Translations under genes and position numbers: made by a program
Assembly (NCBI RefSeq): GCF_001457815.1
Contig: NZ_LN898220.1
Span: 310,001-374,000, forward strand
Source: Vitreoscilla massiliensis
GTDB lineage: Bacteria; Pseudomonadota; Gammaproteobacteria; Burkholderiales; Neisseriaceae
Length of the DNA: 64,000 nucleotides
Direction: 5' to 3'
Shown here: one piece after another, positions 40,793 to 48,641 of the stretch
Numbering within the stretch: the stretch's first letter is position 1
Layout: each line of letters begins with the position of its first letter
Notes under the pieces: generated by a model
Databases searched by the model: none
Seen by the model: only the letters and a program-made list of their open reading frames with translations
Told to the model about the DNA's origin: nothing

Positions 40793-40912
40793 ATGAAGCG
40801 TACCATGACTAACGCCTACAGCGTTTTCCCGTCTTTGCTCTCGCTCTCTAACCCCCACACTCAGCGTATTCAGGCCGCTTGCTTTGAATACAGCGGTCAA
40901 ACCGAACCTTAA
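40793..40912 (+). CDS. Candidate leader peptide upstream of mdtJI
   Basis: A 39-codon frame (ATG 40793; an internal in-frame ATG at 40805 would give 35 codons). It ends in Gln-Thr-Glu-Pro before TAA. Pro before a stop slows termination and is common in stalling leader peptides. About 100 bp with a GCCTG/CAGGC hairpin follow before mdtJ. In E. coli mdtJI is preceded by a spermidine-responsive upstream frame (mdtU), so a similar device is plausible here. There is no strong ribosome binding site. Confidence 0.35.
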   Translation: MKRTMTNAYSVFPSLLSLSNPHTQRIQAACFEYSGQTEP

Positions 40913-41013
40913 GTCTTTCTTTTTCTGCCTCAGCCCTCTGTGCCTGTGAATTCTCAGGCTCTGTCTGCGCGCGCCTTGTCTTTGGCGACGCCACCTTGTT
41001 TTAGGAAAAGAAA

Positions 41014-41367
41014 ATGATTTATTGGATGTTTTTAGCAGCGTCAATTGCGCTGGAAGTCGTTGGCGTGTTGTTGCTTAACCATGCCGCCCAAACCAATGCT
41101 CCTTCAGCCATGTTCATCATGTACGCCTTGGTCATTGCCTCATATTTTATGTTGTCCAAAGCCGTAAAACGCATTCCGCTGGGCATTGCCTATGCCTTAT
41201 GGGAAGGCGCCGGCATTATTTTGATTACCGCCTCCAGCGTGCTCTTGTTTGGCGAACACATTTCCGCCCTCAAAATCGCCGGCCTGTGCTTATTGCTGGT
41301 GGCCATCACCTTATTGAAATCGGGCACAAAAACCGCCACGCCAGCCTTGCACATCAAGGAGGCATAA
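41014..41367 (+). CDS. mdtJ: Spermidine export SMR subunit MdtJ
   Basis: 117 residues with four membrane helices, small multidrug resistance family. MdtJ-type features: MIYWMFLAASIALEVVG with the conserved membrane Glu in helix 1, AVKRIPLGIAYALWEGAGI and a short C-terminal tail after LLKSGTK. It forms a heterodimer with MdtI to export spermidine. AGGAAAAG precedes the ATG, and mdtI begins right after the stop codon. Confidence 0.92.
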   Translation: MIYWMFLAASIALEVVGVLLLNHAAQTNAPSAMFIMYALVIASYFMLSKAVKRIPLGIAYALWEGAGIILITASSVLLFGEHISALKIAGLCLLLVAITLLKSGTKTATPALHIKEA

Positions 41368-41700
41368 ATGTTGGAACATTTCAGTTGGGTACATGGCTTG
41401 TGGCTGTTTGGCGCCATCGCCTTGGAAATCTTGGCCAATGTGTTATTGAAAATGTCCAACGGCTTTAAACGCGTGTTGCTCGGCAGCGCCGCTATTTTAT
41501 GCGTGCTTGGCGCATTTACCTGTTTGTCGTTCGCCGTCAAAGGCATCCCCTTGTCAGTGGCCTATGCCTTGTGGGGCAGCTTCGGCATCATCATCACCGT
41601 CATCATGGGCATAGTGTTGTTCCAACAACGCCTCAACCGCAAAGGCTGGCTCGGCTTGAGCATGCTGGTGCTGAGCATTGTGTTGATTAAAATGGCTTAA
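41368..41700 (+). CDS. mdtI: Spermidine export SMR subunit MdtI
   Basis: 110 residues, four helices. Close to MdtI: FSWVHGLWLFGAIALEILANVLLK (helix 1 with the essential Glu), SFAVKGIPLSVAYALWGSFGI, and QQRLNRKGWLGLSMLV. AAGGAGG lies 6 bases before the ATG, which follows the mdtJ stop immediately. An uptake pair at 41725 closes the unit. Confidence 0.94.
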   Translation: MLEHFSWVHGLWLFGAIALEILANVLLKMSNGFKRVLLGSAAILCVLGAFTCLSFAVKGIPLSVAYALWGSFGIIITVIMGIVLFQQRLNRKGWLGLSMLVLSIVLIKMA

Positions 41701-41724
41701 ACGCCATTCAATTTGATAATCCAT

Positions 41725-41754
41725 ATGCGGCCTGTAAACGTTTACAGGCCGCAT
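41725..41754. repeat. Inverted DUS pair behind mdtI
   Basis: ATGCGGCCTGTAAA and its complement, 14-bp arms and 2-nt loop. Confidence 0.87.
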
Positions 41755-41970
41755 TGTCTGTATGGGCATCAGCTCAAATCCATCAAATAGGCAAGGTGAT
41801 AAGCTGCCCCACCTTATCTGCTTAGCCTACACGCACTGACAAAGCCTTGAAGAAATTAACAGTGGCTTACCTATCTTTAAACCCTGCTAAGCATGCGCTA
41901 AGTTTCGCGCCTTACCATGGTCACATAAGATTTCAGTCACACTGAGCACACACTCTGTTAGGAGAACCTC

Positions 41971-42417
41971 ATGAAAAAAACCATTACCGTTGCCATTATG
42001 GCGAGTTTATTAGGCATGATGGCCGTGCCTGCCATGGCCGACAATGGTCGTCGTGGTCATGATGATTACAAACACATCCAAAAAGCGTACAAAGAACAGC
42101 AAAAATCGTATCGCAAATACCAACAAGACCGTTACAAATACGAGCGTGATCGCTACCGTTACAATGACCGCTATTACAAACACGACCGCTACGAGCAACG
42201 CTACCGTCCGGTGTACCAAAACGGCCCGCGCGTGTGGCGCCGTGGTGACGTGTTAGACCGTGCTTACCGTGGCCAAGGCTATTGGGTTAACGATTACCGC
42301 AAATACCCGCGCTTGTATGCACCGGCCAAAAACCAACGCTGGGTACAAGTGGACAACGATTACATCTTGGTCAATACCTTAAGCAATGTCATTGTCAGCA
42401 TCTTAACCGGCCGTTAA
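41971..42417 (+). CDS. RcnB-like periplasmic protein
   Basis: 148 residues. Signal peptide to about residue 23 (AVPAMA), then a highly charged Tyr/Arg/Lys/Asp-rich region (about residues 30-80, with KYQQDRYKYERDRYRYNDR), and a C-terminal RcnB-type domain: GDVLDRAYRGQGYWVNDYRKYPRLYAPAKNQRWVQVDNDYILVN. RcnB family proteins affect nickel/cobalt homeostasis in the periplasm. AGGAG precedes the ATG. The Tyr-rich region could bind metal; this is inference. Confidence 0.82.
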   Translation: MKKTITVAIMASLLGMMAVPAMADNGRRGHDDYKHIQKAYKEQQKSYRKYQQDRYKYERDRYRYNDRYYKHDRYEQRYRPVYQNGPRVWRRGDVLDRAYRGQGYWVNDYRKYPRLYAPAKNQRWVQVDNDYILVNTLSNVIVSILTGR

Positions 42418-42433
42418 TTCACTCTTAGCAATG

Positions 42434-42461
42434 TTTACAGGCCGCTTCATGCGGCCTGTAA
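42434..42461. repeat. Inverted DUS pair opening duplication copy 1
   Basis: TTTACAGGCCGC and GCGGCCTGTAA, outward orientation, behind the RcnB-like gene. Confidence 0.85.
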
Positions 42462-42643
42462 TACTGTGTGGCTTCTGTATTATTAAGGTAAAACACGCTG
42501 TCTCTTATGGAGTTAAGCCCGTTTTATATAGCGTGTACATACCATGATGGGGCGCTTCAATTGATAACGCTGAAACTCGCACCCGATATTCAACCATCAC
42601 ATCAACATATTAAACTGCTCGCTATCTCGCCCTCAAAAAATGC

Positions 42644-42670
42644 TTACAGGTCGCTTAATGCGGCCTGTAA
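42644..42670. repeat. Inverted DUS pair opening duplication copy 2
   Basis: TTACAGGTCGC (one change) and a perfect GCGGCCTGTAA. Confidence 0.75.
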
Positions 42671-42850
42671 TACTGTGTGCGGCTTTTATATTGAGGTAAA
42701 ACACGCCGTGTCAAACTGGGTTGAGCCGTTCACTATCATTGCGTGAATCCTAAGCTGGATTGTATCAATGGATAACGCAGAGGCTTCGCACCCGATATTC
42801 AGCCATCGCATCACCCTACTAAACTGGTCGCTATCTCGCCCTCAAAACGC

Positions 42851-42877
42851 TTACAGGCCGCATCAAGCGGCCTGTAA
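42851..42877. repeat. Inverted DUS pair at the end of the duplication
   Basis: TTACAGGCCGC and GCGGCCTGTAA with a 5-nt loop, touching the stop codon of the reverse-strand gene at 42878. Confidence 0.85.
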
Positions 42878-43318
42878 CTATTGTTCTGATGTCGTGCACG
42901 CCGGTAAGGCTTGGCTTTGGTAGCCCAACACATCGCTGTACAACGAAGATTGGGTGAAAATCTCACAACGCAATTGGGCATCTTCGCGCTCGCTGGCCGT
43001 GCCGCCTTGTTCGGTGGCGTAAATTTCACAGCCCACTTTGTGAAACGGTTGCCACGCTTGGTAATAGCGCTGCAATTGCGCCGCATTCACGCCTTCTGCC
43101 GGTGGGTTTTTGCGCAAATCAACAATGGTGGCGTTCACACATTGGCTGATGTGTTTGGCGACTTTGTCGCGTATCGGTTTCAACTCGCTGGCTTTCATGC
43201 TGGCAAATTGTTCGCTGGTCACGAATTTGGCCAAATCCTCACCATTGTTGTAGTTTTGCGCCGCCGCCAATGTGGCCATGCCCGCCACCACCGCGCCCAT
43301 CAAATAGCCCTTGTTCAT
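42878..43318 (-). CDS. Exported protein of unknown function
   Basis: 146 residues with a signal peptide (MGAVVAGMATLAAA, cleavage near residue 20). The mature part is helical, with four Cys (in SQCVNATIVD, KVGCEIYATE, LRCEIFTQ and ALPACTT), which could form two disulfides in the periplasm. AAGGGAGC lies before the ATG. No family recognised. The next gene on the same strand ends (43331) 13 bp upstream of it, so an operon is likely. Confidence 0.6.
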   Translation of the reverse strand: MNKGYLMGAVVAGMATLAAAQNYNNGEDLAKFVTSEQFASMKASELKPIRDKVAKHISQCVNATIVDLRKNPPAEGVNAAQLQRYYQAWQPFHKVGCEIYATEQGGTASEREDAQLRCEIFTQSSLYSDVLGYQSQALPACTTSEQ

Positions 43319-43330
43319 ACGCTCCCTTTG

Positions 43331-43726
43331 TTAAATCCGCGTTAAAGTGGGGATTATAGCCTGAGCCTGCGCATATTCCATCGCCTCGGCTTCAAATACA
43401 TAGGCAAAACAACGGCCATGGCTGATGTCAAAACCCAACTCGCGCAAAAACGCGATTTCCATCGCCGTCACTCCTCCCACTTGCGGCGGCAATAACCACA
43501 GTAAGGTCGGGGTTGGCTGCCACCAGCGACCGTGGCCGTGTTGGGCTCTGAGCTTGCTCAGCAACGGTTTTAAGCTCTGTGCCAAGATTTCGTATTGCCC
43601 CAATAGCGTGCGAGGGTGTGAAAACGGCGCATTGACATGCACGCACTCACGTTCACCCCAACACACCCGCACTTGGTTGTGTGTCACCTTCATCACCAAC
43701 AGCAAAGACTGGCCCATGCTCGTCAT
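43331..43726 (-). CDS. Protein of unknown function, weak resemblance to YjaA
   Basis: 131 residues without signal peptide. The pattern of a short N-terminal beta unit with VTHNQVRVCW, then NAPFSHPRTLLGQYEI, and later PPQVGGVTAMEIAFLRELG, resembles the E. coli stress protein YjaA (FSNQRLL and EGGLSQVEERIL regions). The resemblance is by eye and distant. GGGGTG lies upstream of the ATG. It is probably co-transcribed with the gene at 42878. Confidence 0.5.
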   Translation of the reverse strand: MTSMGQSLLLVMKVTHNQVRVCWGERECVHVNAPFSHPRTLLGQYEILAQSLKPLLSKLRAQHGHGRWWQPTPTLLWLLPPQVGGVTAMEIAFLRELGFDISHGRCFAYVFEAEAMEYAQAQAIIPTLTRI

Positions 43727-43828
43727 CCATTCACCCCATACGCTTATCTTAGCCCAGCTTGGTTTGCGAGCGCACGATTAACATGGCATATTGTCTGGGT
43801 CTGTTTGCAACCGCTACCTAGGAGAGAT

Positions 43829-44488
43829 ATGGCACAAAACCCACAATTACAAGCCATAGAACGCCAGTTGTCCTGCCCGCACGGCGACACTGGCGTGGAT
43901 TTTGCCCACATGATGCACAACACCAATTTGGGCATGACCCAAGCCGGTTTTGCAGCGCTCAAGCTGCCGATTTCGGCCAATTTGCTTGAAATCGGCCACG
44001 GCAATGCCGCGCATGTACCGCTGTTGCAACAAGTGGCCGGCCTGCATTACAGCGGCTTGGAAGTGTCTGAATTGATGCAACAAGAGGCCATGCGCCTGAA
44101 CCAAGCCGCGGTGAACGCGCACATGGCCGAGTTTTTCCATTACGACGGCGTGCATTTGCCGAATTTCCAACACAGTTTTGATGGGGTGTTGAGCGTGAAC
44201 ACGGTGTATTTTTGGACGCAGCCTCTGGCATTTTTACAAGACTTGCGCGCGTTGCTCAAGCCTACAGGCCGCTTAAGCTTGGTGTATATGGACGAACACT
44301 ATATGCGCACGCTGCCGTTTGTCGGCGAGCGTTTCCATGTGTATCCGGTGACTGAACTGCAAGACTTGGTGTGCCAAGCCGGCTTCACCCTGCTCGCCAC
44401 CACCGACCACCAAGACCAAGTACCGTACAAAGACACCGGCAAGTTGATAGACCGCCAATACCATGTGTCGGTATTTGCCTTGGCTTAA
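43829..44488 (+). CDS. Class I SAM-dependent methyltransferase
   Basis: 219 residues. Rossmann-type methyltransferase: motif I LLEIGHGNAAHVPLL (about residues 52-66), acidic motif II in YSGLEVSELMQQEA, and a post-motif FDGVLSVNTVYFWTQPLAFL followed by LKPTGRLSLVYMDEHYM. AGGAGA precedes the ATG, so the longer open frame from 43637 is rejected. The substrate is unknown. A variant uptake word (CTACAGGCCGC) lies inside near 44263. Confidence 0.82.
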   Translation: MAQNPQLQAIERQLSCPHGDTGVDFAHMMHNTNLGMTQAGFAALKLPISANLLEIGHGNAAHVPLLQQVAGLHYSGLEVSELMQQEAMRLNQAAVNAHMAEFFHYDGVHLPNFQHSFDGVLSVNTVYFWTQPLAFLQDLRALLKPTGRLSLVYMDEHYMRTLPFVGERFHVYPVTELQDLVCQAGFTLLATTDHQDQVPYKDTGKLIDRQYHVSVFALA

Positions 44489-44500
44489 ACGGGATATTTA

Positions 44501-44532
44501 AAAGCGGCCTGTAAATGTTTACAGGCCGCTTT
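44501..44532. repeat. Inverted DUS pair behind the methyltransferase gene
   Basis: AAAGCGGCCTGTAAA and its complement, 15-bp arms, 2-nt loop, terminator-like. Confidence 0.87.
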
Positions 44533-44612
44533 GTTCTTTTGGCAAACCATACTGAACGACAGGTTTCCACATCCCACATGCATCCCACTGCCAACTCATT
44601 TGAAATCATTGC

Positions 44613-44972
44613 TTACTTTGCAAACCAAATGCCTCGACCACACTCGCCATAGCGAGCATGGTGCAACTGATATCGCACCAACTTGGCGGCAAATTCTCTA
44701 GCGGATAAGGACTGACCGGCTTGGATGACAGGCAAGGCCTGCCGTGTAAACTCGTCTTCAGGTATGCCACCCGCCAACAACATGCGATGCACGATTTCTA
44801 CAAACACCGCTTCAATCTCATCTATCTGGCAACCTGCCAGAATCTCACACACAGATTCTTTTTTACGCCAAAACCACACATCATCTGTGTGAATTTCACT
44901 GCTTTCATTATCAATAAATTCTTCAACATCATCAAAATTACTGCGCTGAATCGCTTCTTCTATGCTTAACAT
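44613..44972 (-). CDS. Small acidic protein of unknown function
   Basis: 119 residues (MLSIEEAIQRSNFDDVEEFI at the start), acidic N-terminal half, helical, soluble. GGGAGG sits 5 bases before the ATG at 44972, which is why the longer frame to 45110 is rejected. No family recognised. The membrane protein gene at 45023 lies 50 bp upstream on the same strand, possibly in one operon. Confidence 0.6.
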   Translation of the reverse strand: MLSIEEAIQRSNFDDVEEFIDNESSEIHTDDVWFWRKKESVCEILAGCQIDEIEAVFVEIVHRMLLAGGIPEDEFTRQALPVIQAGQSLSAREFAAKLVRYQLHHARYGECGRGIWFAK

Positions 44973-45022
44973 CTTGCCTCCCATAGTCAAAACAGGCAAA
45001 GCGGATACCGTCCAAAGCCAGA

Positions 45023-45742
45023 TTAATGCTCTCTGTGCGGCGTGCGCACAAACACCACCACAGCAATCACCCACAGCACGATGCCGAACCAAAACAGCCA
45101 ACGCGGCCAAGCGGCGGCGCGGTGGTTGATGTCGACGGCGGTCACATACATGACCTCACATGCGCCATTGCCGGTGTCGCTGCGCACCAGCGAAGACTTG
45201 CGATACGGCAGACCATCGTGGCTGTAATTGACCAAACGCCCGTGCAAAGTCACCTCGTCGCCGATGCGCATGTGGCGCAAACGCTTGGCCAGTGCGGCAT
45301 CGTCGGTCACGATGTGGGTATTGGAAATGGATTGAAAATACTCAGTCTTGGCCGCATTGGCCGAACGGGTTTGAAACCAACACGTCCACTGCCCACTTTG
45401 AAACGACATTTTTTCATACGCGCCGGCACTGGCATTGCTGCCCCACACCATGCACACGTCCATCACATTGAAAAACTCGTTCCAATCTTCGTGTTTGGCA
45501 AACCATGAATCGGTATTGAGCTTGCTGACGATCAAACCCGAAATCTGATAATCCGCCACCGCTTCCACCTTGTAATCCACGCCCTGTACTTGGCTGACCC
45601 ATTTCTCAGGCACCATTGCCGCTTGCACCGGCTCGGTCTTGCTGCTGGCCTGTAAACGCGTGGCAGACGGCAATTGGTCTTGATACCACCAACCGAGCAA
45701 TACACAGAACAAACCCACCACCCACAGCGCTTTTACCACCAC
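45023..45742 (-). CDS. Membrane protein with two terminal helices, unknown function
   Basis: 239 residues: one N-terminal membrane helix (ALWVVGLFCVLLGWWY), a periplasmic domain of about 180 residues, and a C-terminal helix (WLFWFGIVLWVIAVVVFV). The domain (VSQVQGVDYKVEAVADYQISG, later RIGDEVTLHGRLVNYSHDG) contains an OB-like beta segment and CMVWGS. It starts with GTG (two GTG codons at 45742 and 45739), with GGGGAG upstream. No family recognised; an uptake word is inside near 45651. Confidence 0.55.
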   Translation of the reverse strand: MVVKALWVVGLFCVLLGWWYQDQLPSATRLQASSKTEPVQAAMVPEKWVSQVQGVDYKVEAVADYQISGLIVSKLNTDSWFAKHEDWNEFFNVMDVCMVWGSNASAGAYEKMSFQSGQWTCWFQTRSANAAKTEYFQSISNTHIVTDDAALAKRLRHMRIGDEVTLHGRLVNYSHDGLPYRKSSLVRSDTGNGACEVMYVTAVDINHRAAAWPRWLFWFGIVLWVIAVVVFVRTPHREH

Positions 45743-45802
45743 CGCTCCCCTTTATCTCCCATACTTTGAACGCCATCATGCCATAATTCTGATTCACCCA
45801 CT

Positions 45803-46141
45803 TTGCACGGACACACCATATTGCTGCCTTTGCCCAATGGTTTGTACCGCTCTATCAGCCGCGCGCTGCTGGGCGAAGTGTTTGCGCAAGTGGTGGCGGT
45901 GGCTGCGGCATGGACAGATGCGCACGATTTCACCTTGCGCGTGTATCTCGACCGCGCCGCCACCGATGAGGATGCCGCCGGTTTGGACATCCTCCTCACC
46001 GAAATCAGCGCCGATTTTCCACTGGGGTATTTTCGCAGCAGCCGCGCCGAAATCGTCACCACCACCGCCACAGTGCAACACTTGGATGCCTTAAGCGGCT
46101 TTGTGTGTGCCCGCTCCAATAAAACCCGTTTTACCCATTAA
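45803..46141 (+). CDS. Possible protein of unknown function
   Basis: A 112-codon frame beginning with TTG, with protein-like composition (TILLPLPNGLYRSISRALLG, then FTLRVYLDRAATDEDAAGLDILLTEI). There is no ATG or GTG start and no clear ribosome binding site, so the true beginning is uncertain. It fills the gap between a divergent membrane protein gene and an uptake pair. Moderate to low support. Confidence 0.38.
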   Translation: MHGHTILLPLPNGLYRSISRALLGEVFAQVVAVAAAWTDAHDFTLRVYLDRAATDEDAAGLDILLTEISADFPLGYFRSSRAEIVTTTATVQHLDALSGFVCARSNKTRFTH

Positions 46142-46161
46142 GACACCACACAAACACACAA

Positions 46162-46203
46162 AAGCGGCCTGTAAATCCCTTTTACGGGGTTTACAGGCCG
46201 CTT
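46162..46203. repeat. Inverted DUS pair with extended stem
   Basis: AAGCGGCCTGTAAATCCC and GGGTTTACAGGCCGCTT: the base pairing continues beyond the uptake words. It lies between convergent genes (45803 and cysI). Confidence 0.85.
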
Positions 46204-46224
46204 GTAATCATAGAAAGAATGGGT

Positions 46225-47967
46225 TTAAACCACTTTGCTTTCATCCCAGAAATCCACAGGTGCATTCACCACCGGTTTGATGATGCCGCTGCGGATGGCG
46301 AAATCACCGAAGCATTCGCCCTCTTCGCGCTGCGCCGCCCACGCACCTATCCATGTTTCTAAAATCAACAGGATTTCGTCAGGAGTGATGTTTTCTTTGA
46401 ACAAACGCGGAATGCGCGTACCGGCTTTGTTGCCACCGACATGCAAGTTATAGCGACCGACGGCTTTGCCGACCAAACCGATTTCCGCCAACATCGCGCG
46501 GCCACAACCATTTGGGCAACCGGTAATGCGCAATACGATGGCCTCATCGCCGACGCCGTGTTTGTCCATGATTTGCTCGACTGCGGTGGTGAAGTCGGGC
46601 AAGAAACGCTCGGCTTCGGCCATCGCCAATGGGCAAGTTGGGTAAGACACGCAAGCCATAGACGCTTCGCGTTGGCGCGTCACTTCATCGTTGATCAAAC
46701 CATGCTCACGCGCGATTTTCTCGATTTTGGCCTTGTCTTTTTTGGCCACGCCCGCCACGATGAGGTTTTGATTGGCGGTCAAACGGAAGTCGCCCGTGTG
46801 TATCTTGGCGATTTCACGCATGCCGGTTTTCAACGGTTTGCCAGGGTAATCGAGCAAACGGCCGTTTTCAATGAACAAGGTCAAATGCCATTTTTTGTCT
46901 TCGCCTTCGACCCAGCCGATGCGGTCGCCGCGTTCAGTAAACTCGTATGGACGGGTAGCTTCAAATTTCACCCCCATGCGATTTTCCACTTCCTCGCGGA
47001 ACACATCCACCCCAACGCGCTCCAGCGTGTAACGGGTTTTGGCATTTTTGCGGTCAGAGCGGTTGCCCCAGTCGCGCTGTACCGACACCACACCTTCGGC
47101 GGCTTTGAGCGTGTGTTCCAAGGCCACATAGCCCAAGTCACGGGCGGTATTCGGGTAAGTCTTGGTATTGCCATGTTCCATGGACAAACCACCACCGACC
47201 AACACATTGAAACCGACCAGTTTGCCGTTTTCAGCGATGGCGATGAAGTTCAAGTCATTGGCGTGCACATCGACGTCGTTCAATGGCGGCACCACCACCG
47301 TGGTTTTGAATTTGCGTGGCAAGTAATTGGTGCCCAATACCGGTTCTTGTTCCAAACCGTCTTCGGTAGAGGCAAATTTTTCACCATCCAACCAAATTTC
47401 CGCATACGCACGCGTGCGCGGCAATAAGTGTTCGGAAATTTTCTTCGCCCACTCATACGCTTCTTGGTGCAAAGCCGATTCCACTGGGTTGGAAGTACAC
47501 AACACATTGCGGTTCACGTCGCCGGCGGTGGCAATCGAATCCAAACCCAATTTGTTTAACCATTGGTGCATCGGTTTGATGTCTTGTTTGAGCACACCGT
47601 GAAATTGGAAGGTTTGGCGGTTGGTCAAACGGATGGAGCCGTAAGTGGTGTGCTCGGCGGCGAATTCATCTATGCCCAACCACTGTTCAGGCTGGATGAT
47701 GCCACCGGGCAAACGGCAACGCAGCATCACGTTTTTCTTAGGCTCCAATTTTTGCTCAACACGCTCGGCACGAATGTCGCGGTCGTCTTGCTCATACATG
47801 CCATGAAAACGAATGAGTTGGAAATTGTCACCGTTAAAACCACCGGTCAATTCGTCAGCCAAATCTTCTTTAATCGTTCCGCGCAACAAGTTGCTCTCGC
47901 CTTTGAGGCGCTCATTGTCGGCCAAAGGTGCATCTGGTAGCTTAGCGCGTGGGTCTTTTGTGCTCAT
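46225..47967 (-). CDS. cysI: Sulfite reductase hemoprotein (beta subunit)
   Basis: 580 residues. Reduces sulfite to sulfide with six electrons from CysJ at a siroheme-[4Fe-4S] centre. Cluster cysteines are in ACVSYPTCPLAMAEAERFLP and GCPNGCGRAMLAEIG (C-X5-C and C-X3-C); the N-terminal ferredoxin-like repeats RLTNRQTFQFHGV and RLTANQNLIVAGV are present. The start at MSTKDPR is preferred over an upstream ATG at 47979. It is separated from cysJ by a forward-strand gene, so it has its own promoter in the AT-rich divergent region at 47968-48080. Confidence 0.95.
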   Translation of the reverse strand: MSTKDPRAKLPDAPLADNERLKGESNLLRGTIKEDLADELTGGFNGDNFQLIRFHGMYEQDDRDIRAERVEQKLEPKKNVMLRCRLPGGIIQPEQWLGIDEFAAEHTTYGSIRLTNRQTFQFHGVLKQDIKPMHQWLNKLGLDSIATAGDVNRNVLCTSNPVESALHQEAYEWAKKISEHLLPRTRAYAEIWLDGEKFASTEDGLEQEPVLGTNYLPRKFKTTVVVPPLNDVDVHANDLNFIAIAENGKLVGFNVLVGGGLSMEHGNTKTYPNTARDLGYVALEHTLKAAEGVVSVQRDWGNRSDRKNAKTRYTLERVGVDVFREEVENRMGVKFEATRPYEFTERGDRIGWVEGEDKKWHLTLFIENGRLLDYPGKPLKTGMREIAKIHTGDFRLTANQNLIVAGVAKKDKAKIEKIAREHGLINDEVTRQREASMACVSYPTCPLAMAEAERFLPDFTTAVEQIMDKHGVGDEAIVLRITGCPNGCGRAMLAEIGLVGKAVGRYNLHVGGNKAGTRIPRLFKENITPDEILLILETWIGAWAAQREEGECFGDFAIRSGIIKPVVNAPVDFWDESKVV

Positions 47968-47986
47968 AATGTATTCCAAATAAATT

Positions 47987-48031
47987 TAAATTTGAATAAA
48001 TACACAAAATGCATTCAAATTTAACTATAAT
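47987..48031. promoter_or_regulatory. Divergent cysI promoter region with inverted repeat
   Basis: A perfect 11-bp inverted repeat TAAATTTGAAT/ATTCAAATTTA (47987-47997 and 48013-48023) with a 15-bp centre. It is followed by a TATAAT at 48026-48031 oriented toward the gene at 48081. The repeat is a candidate binding site for a regulator such as CysB. Confidence 0.5.
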
Positions 48032-48080
48032 TATTCAATGCTCATGGCATCTATATTAATAAAATCAAAGGGGTATTTCC

Positions 48081-48641
48081 ATGTGGTTCCAAAACATACA
48101 GCTGCTCTTAGTTTCCCCATGGTTCAGCCTTATTTTGTTTGGCTTGATTTTCGTACTGGTGTTGAAGATCCATGCTCTGCAACAACAGCAAATCAAACTC
48201 GGTAGCGCCGCTACCCTCAAACAAGATTTGTTGCAACAAACCATCATCCAAAAAGGTGAAAACCTCTACCAATTGGCGGCGGTTTGGCTAGACGTTTCCG
48301 ACCAATTACAACAACTCAATTACGACTACCTCAATGCGCGCATCATGCCCGAAGACTATGCGTTTCAACTGGATCACCTGTTGGATGAGCCCGGTTACGA
48401 CGTTGGGCAAATCGAAATGCTCATACAGGTGTATTTCCCGTCTTTGTTGCCACAGTTTGAAGACATCAAACAATCGCTCAAGCGTTTGGCGGAAATCTTC
48501 GACCATTATGATTTTGACCCCATTAACAGCAATGATTTGGCGCGTTACAACCAACAATGGGAAGTCTTGGGTTTGCAATCGACAGCATTCAAACGCATGC
48601 TGTCTATGCAAATTCAAATGGTGCGGCCTGAAGCTCAGTAA
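48081..48641 (+). CDS. Membrane-anchored protein between cysI and cysJ
   Basis: 186 residues: one N-terminal membrane helix (LLLVSPWFSLILFGLIFVLVLKI), then a mostly helical cytoplasmic domain (LKQDLLQQTIIQKGENLYQLA and later QFEDIKQSLKRLAEIFDHYDF). AAAGGGG lies before the ATG. It is divergent from cysI and convergent with cysJ, overlapping the cysJ stop region by 7 bp. No family recognised. Placement inside the sulfite reductase locus may point to a sulfur-related role, but nothing in the sequence proves it. Confidence 0.65.
   Translation: MWFQNIQLLLVSPWFSLILFGLIFVLVLKIHALQQQQIKLGSAATLKQDLLQQTIIQKGENLYQLAAVWLDVSDQLQQLNYDYLNARIMPEDYAFQLDHLLDEPGYDVGQIEMLIQVYFPSLLPQFEDIKQSLKRLAEIFDHYDFDPINSNDLARYNQQWEVLGLQSTAFKRMLSMQIQMVRPEAQ

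Larger units (their letters stand above)
42418..42877. other. Gene-free region made of a tandem duplication with DUS borders
   Basis: No gene is supported. Two diverged copies of about 208 bp (42434-42642 and 42643-42850) lie head to tail. Each starts with an uptake pair, continues AATACTGTGTG, and ends CGCTATCTCGCCCTCAAAA. A third uptake pair closes the block. Confidence 0.75.

Noticed and set aside
46441..47427. Long open frame antisense to cysI (328 codons)
   Set aside because: It mirrors the codon pattern of cysI, has no ribosome binding site and no recognisable motif; cysI is certain.
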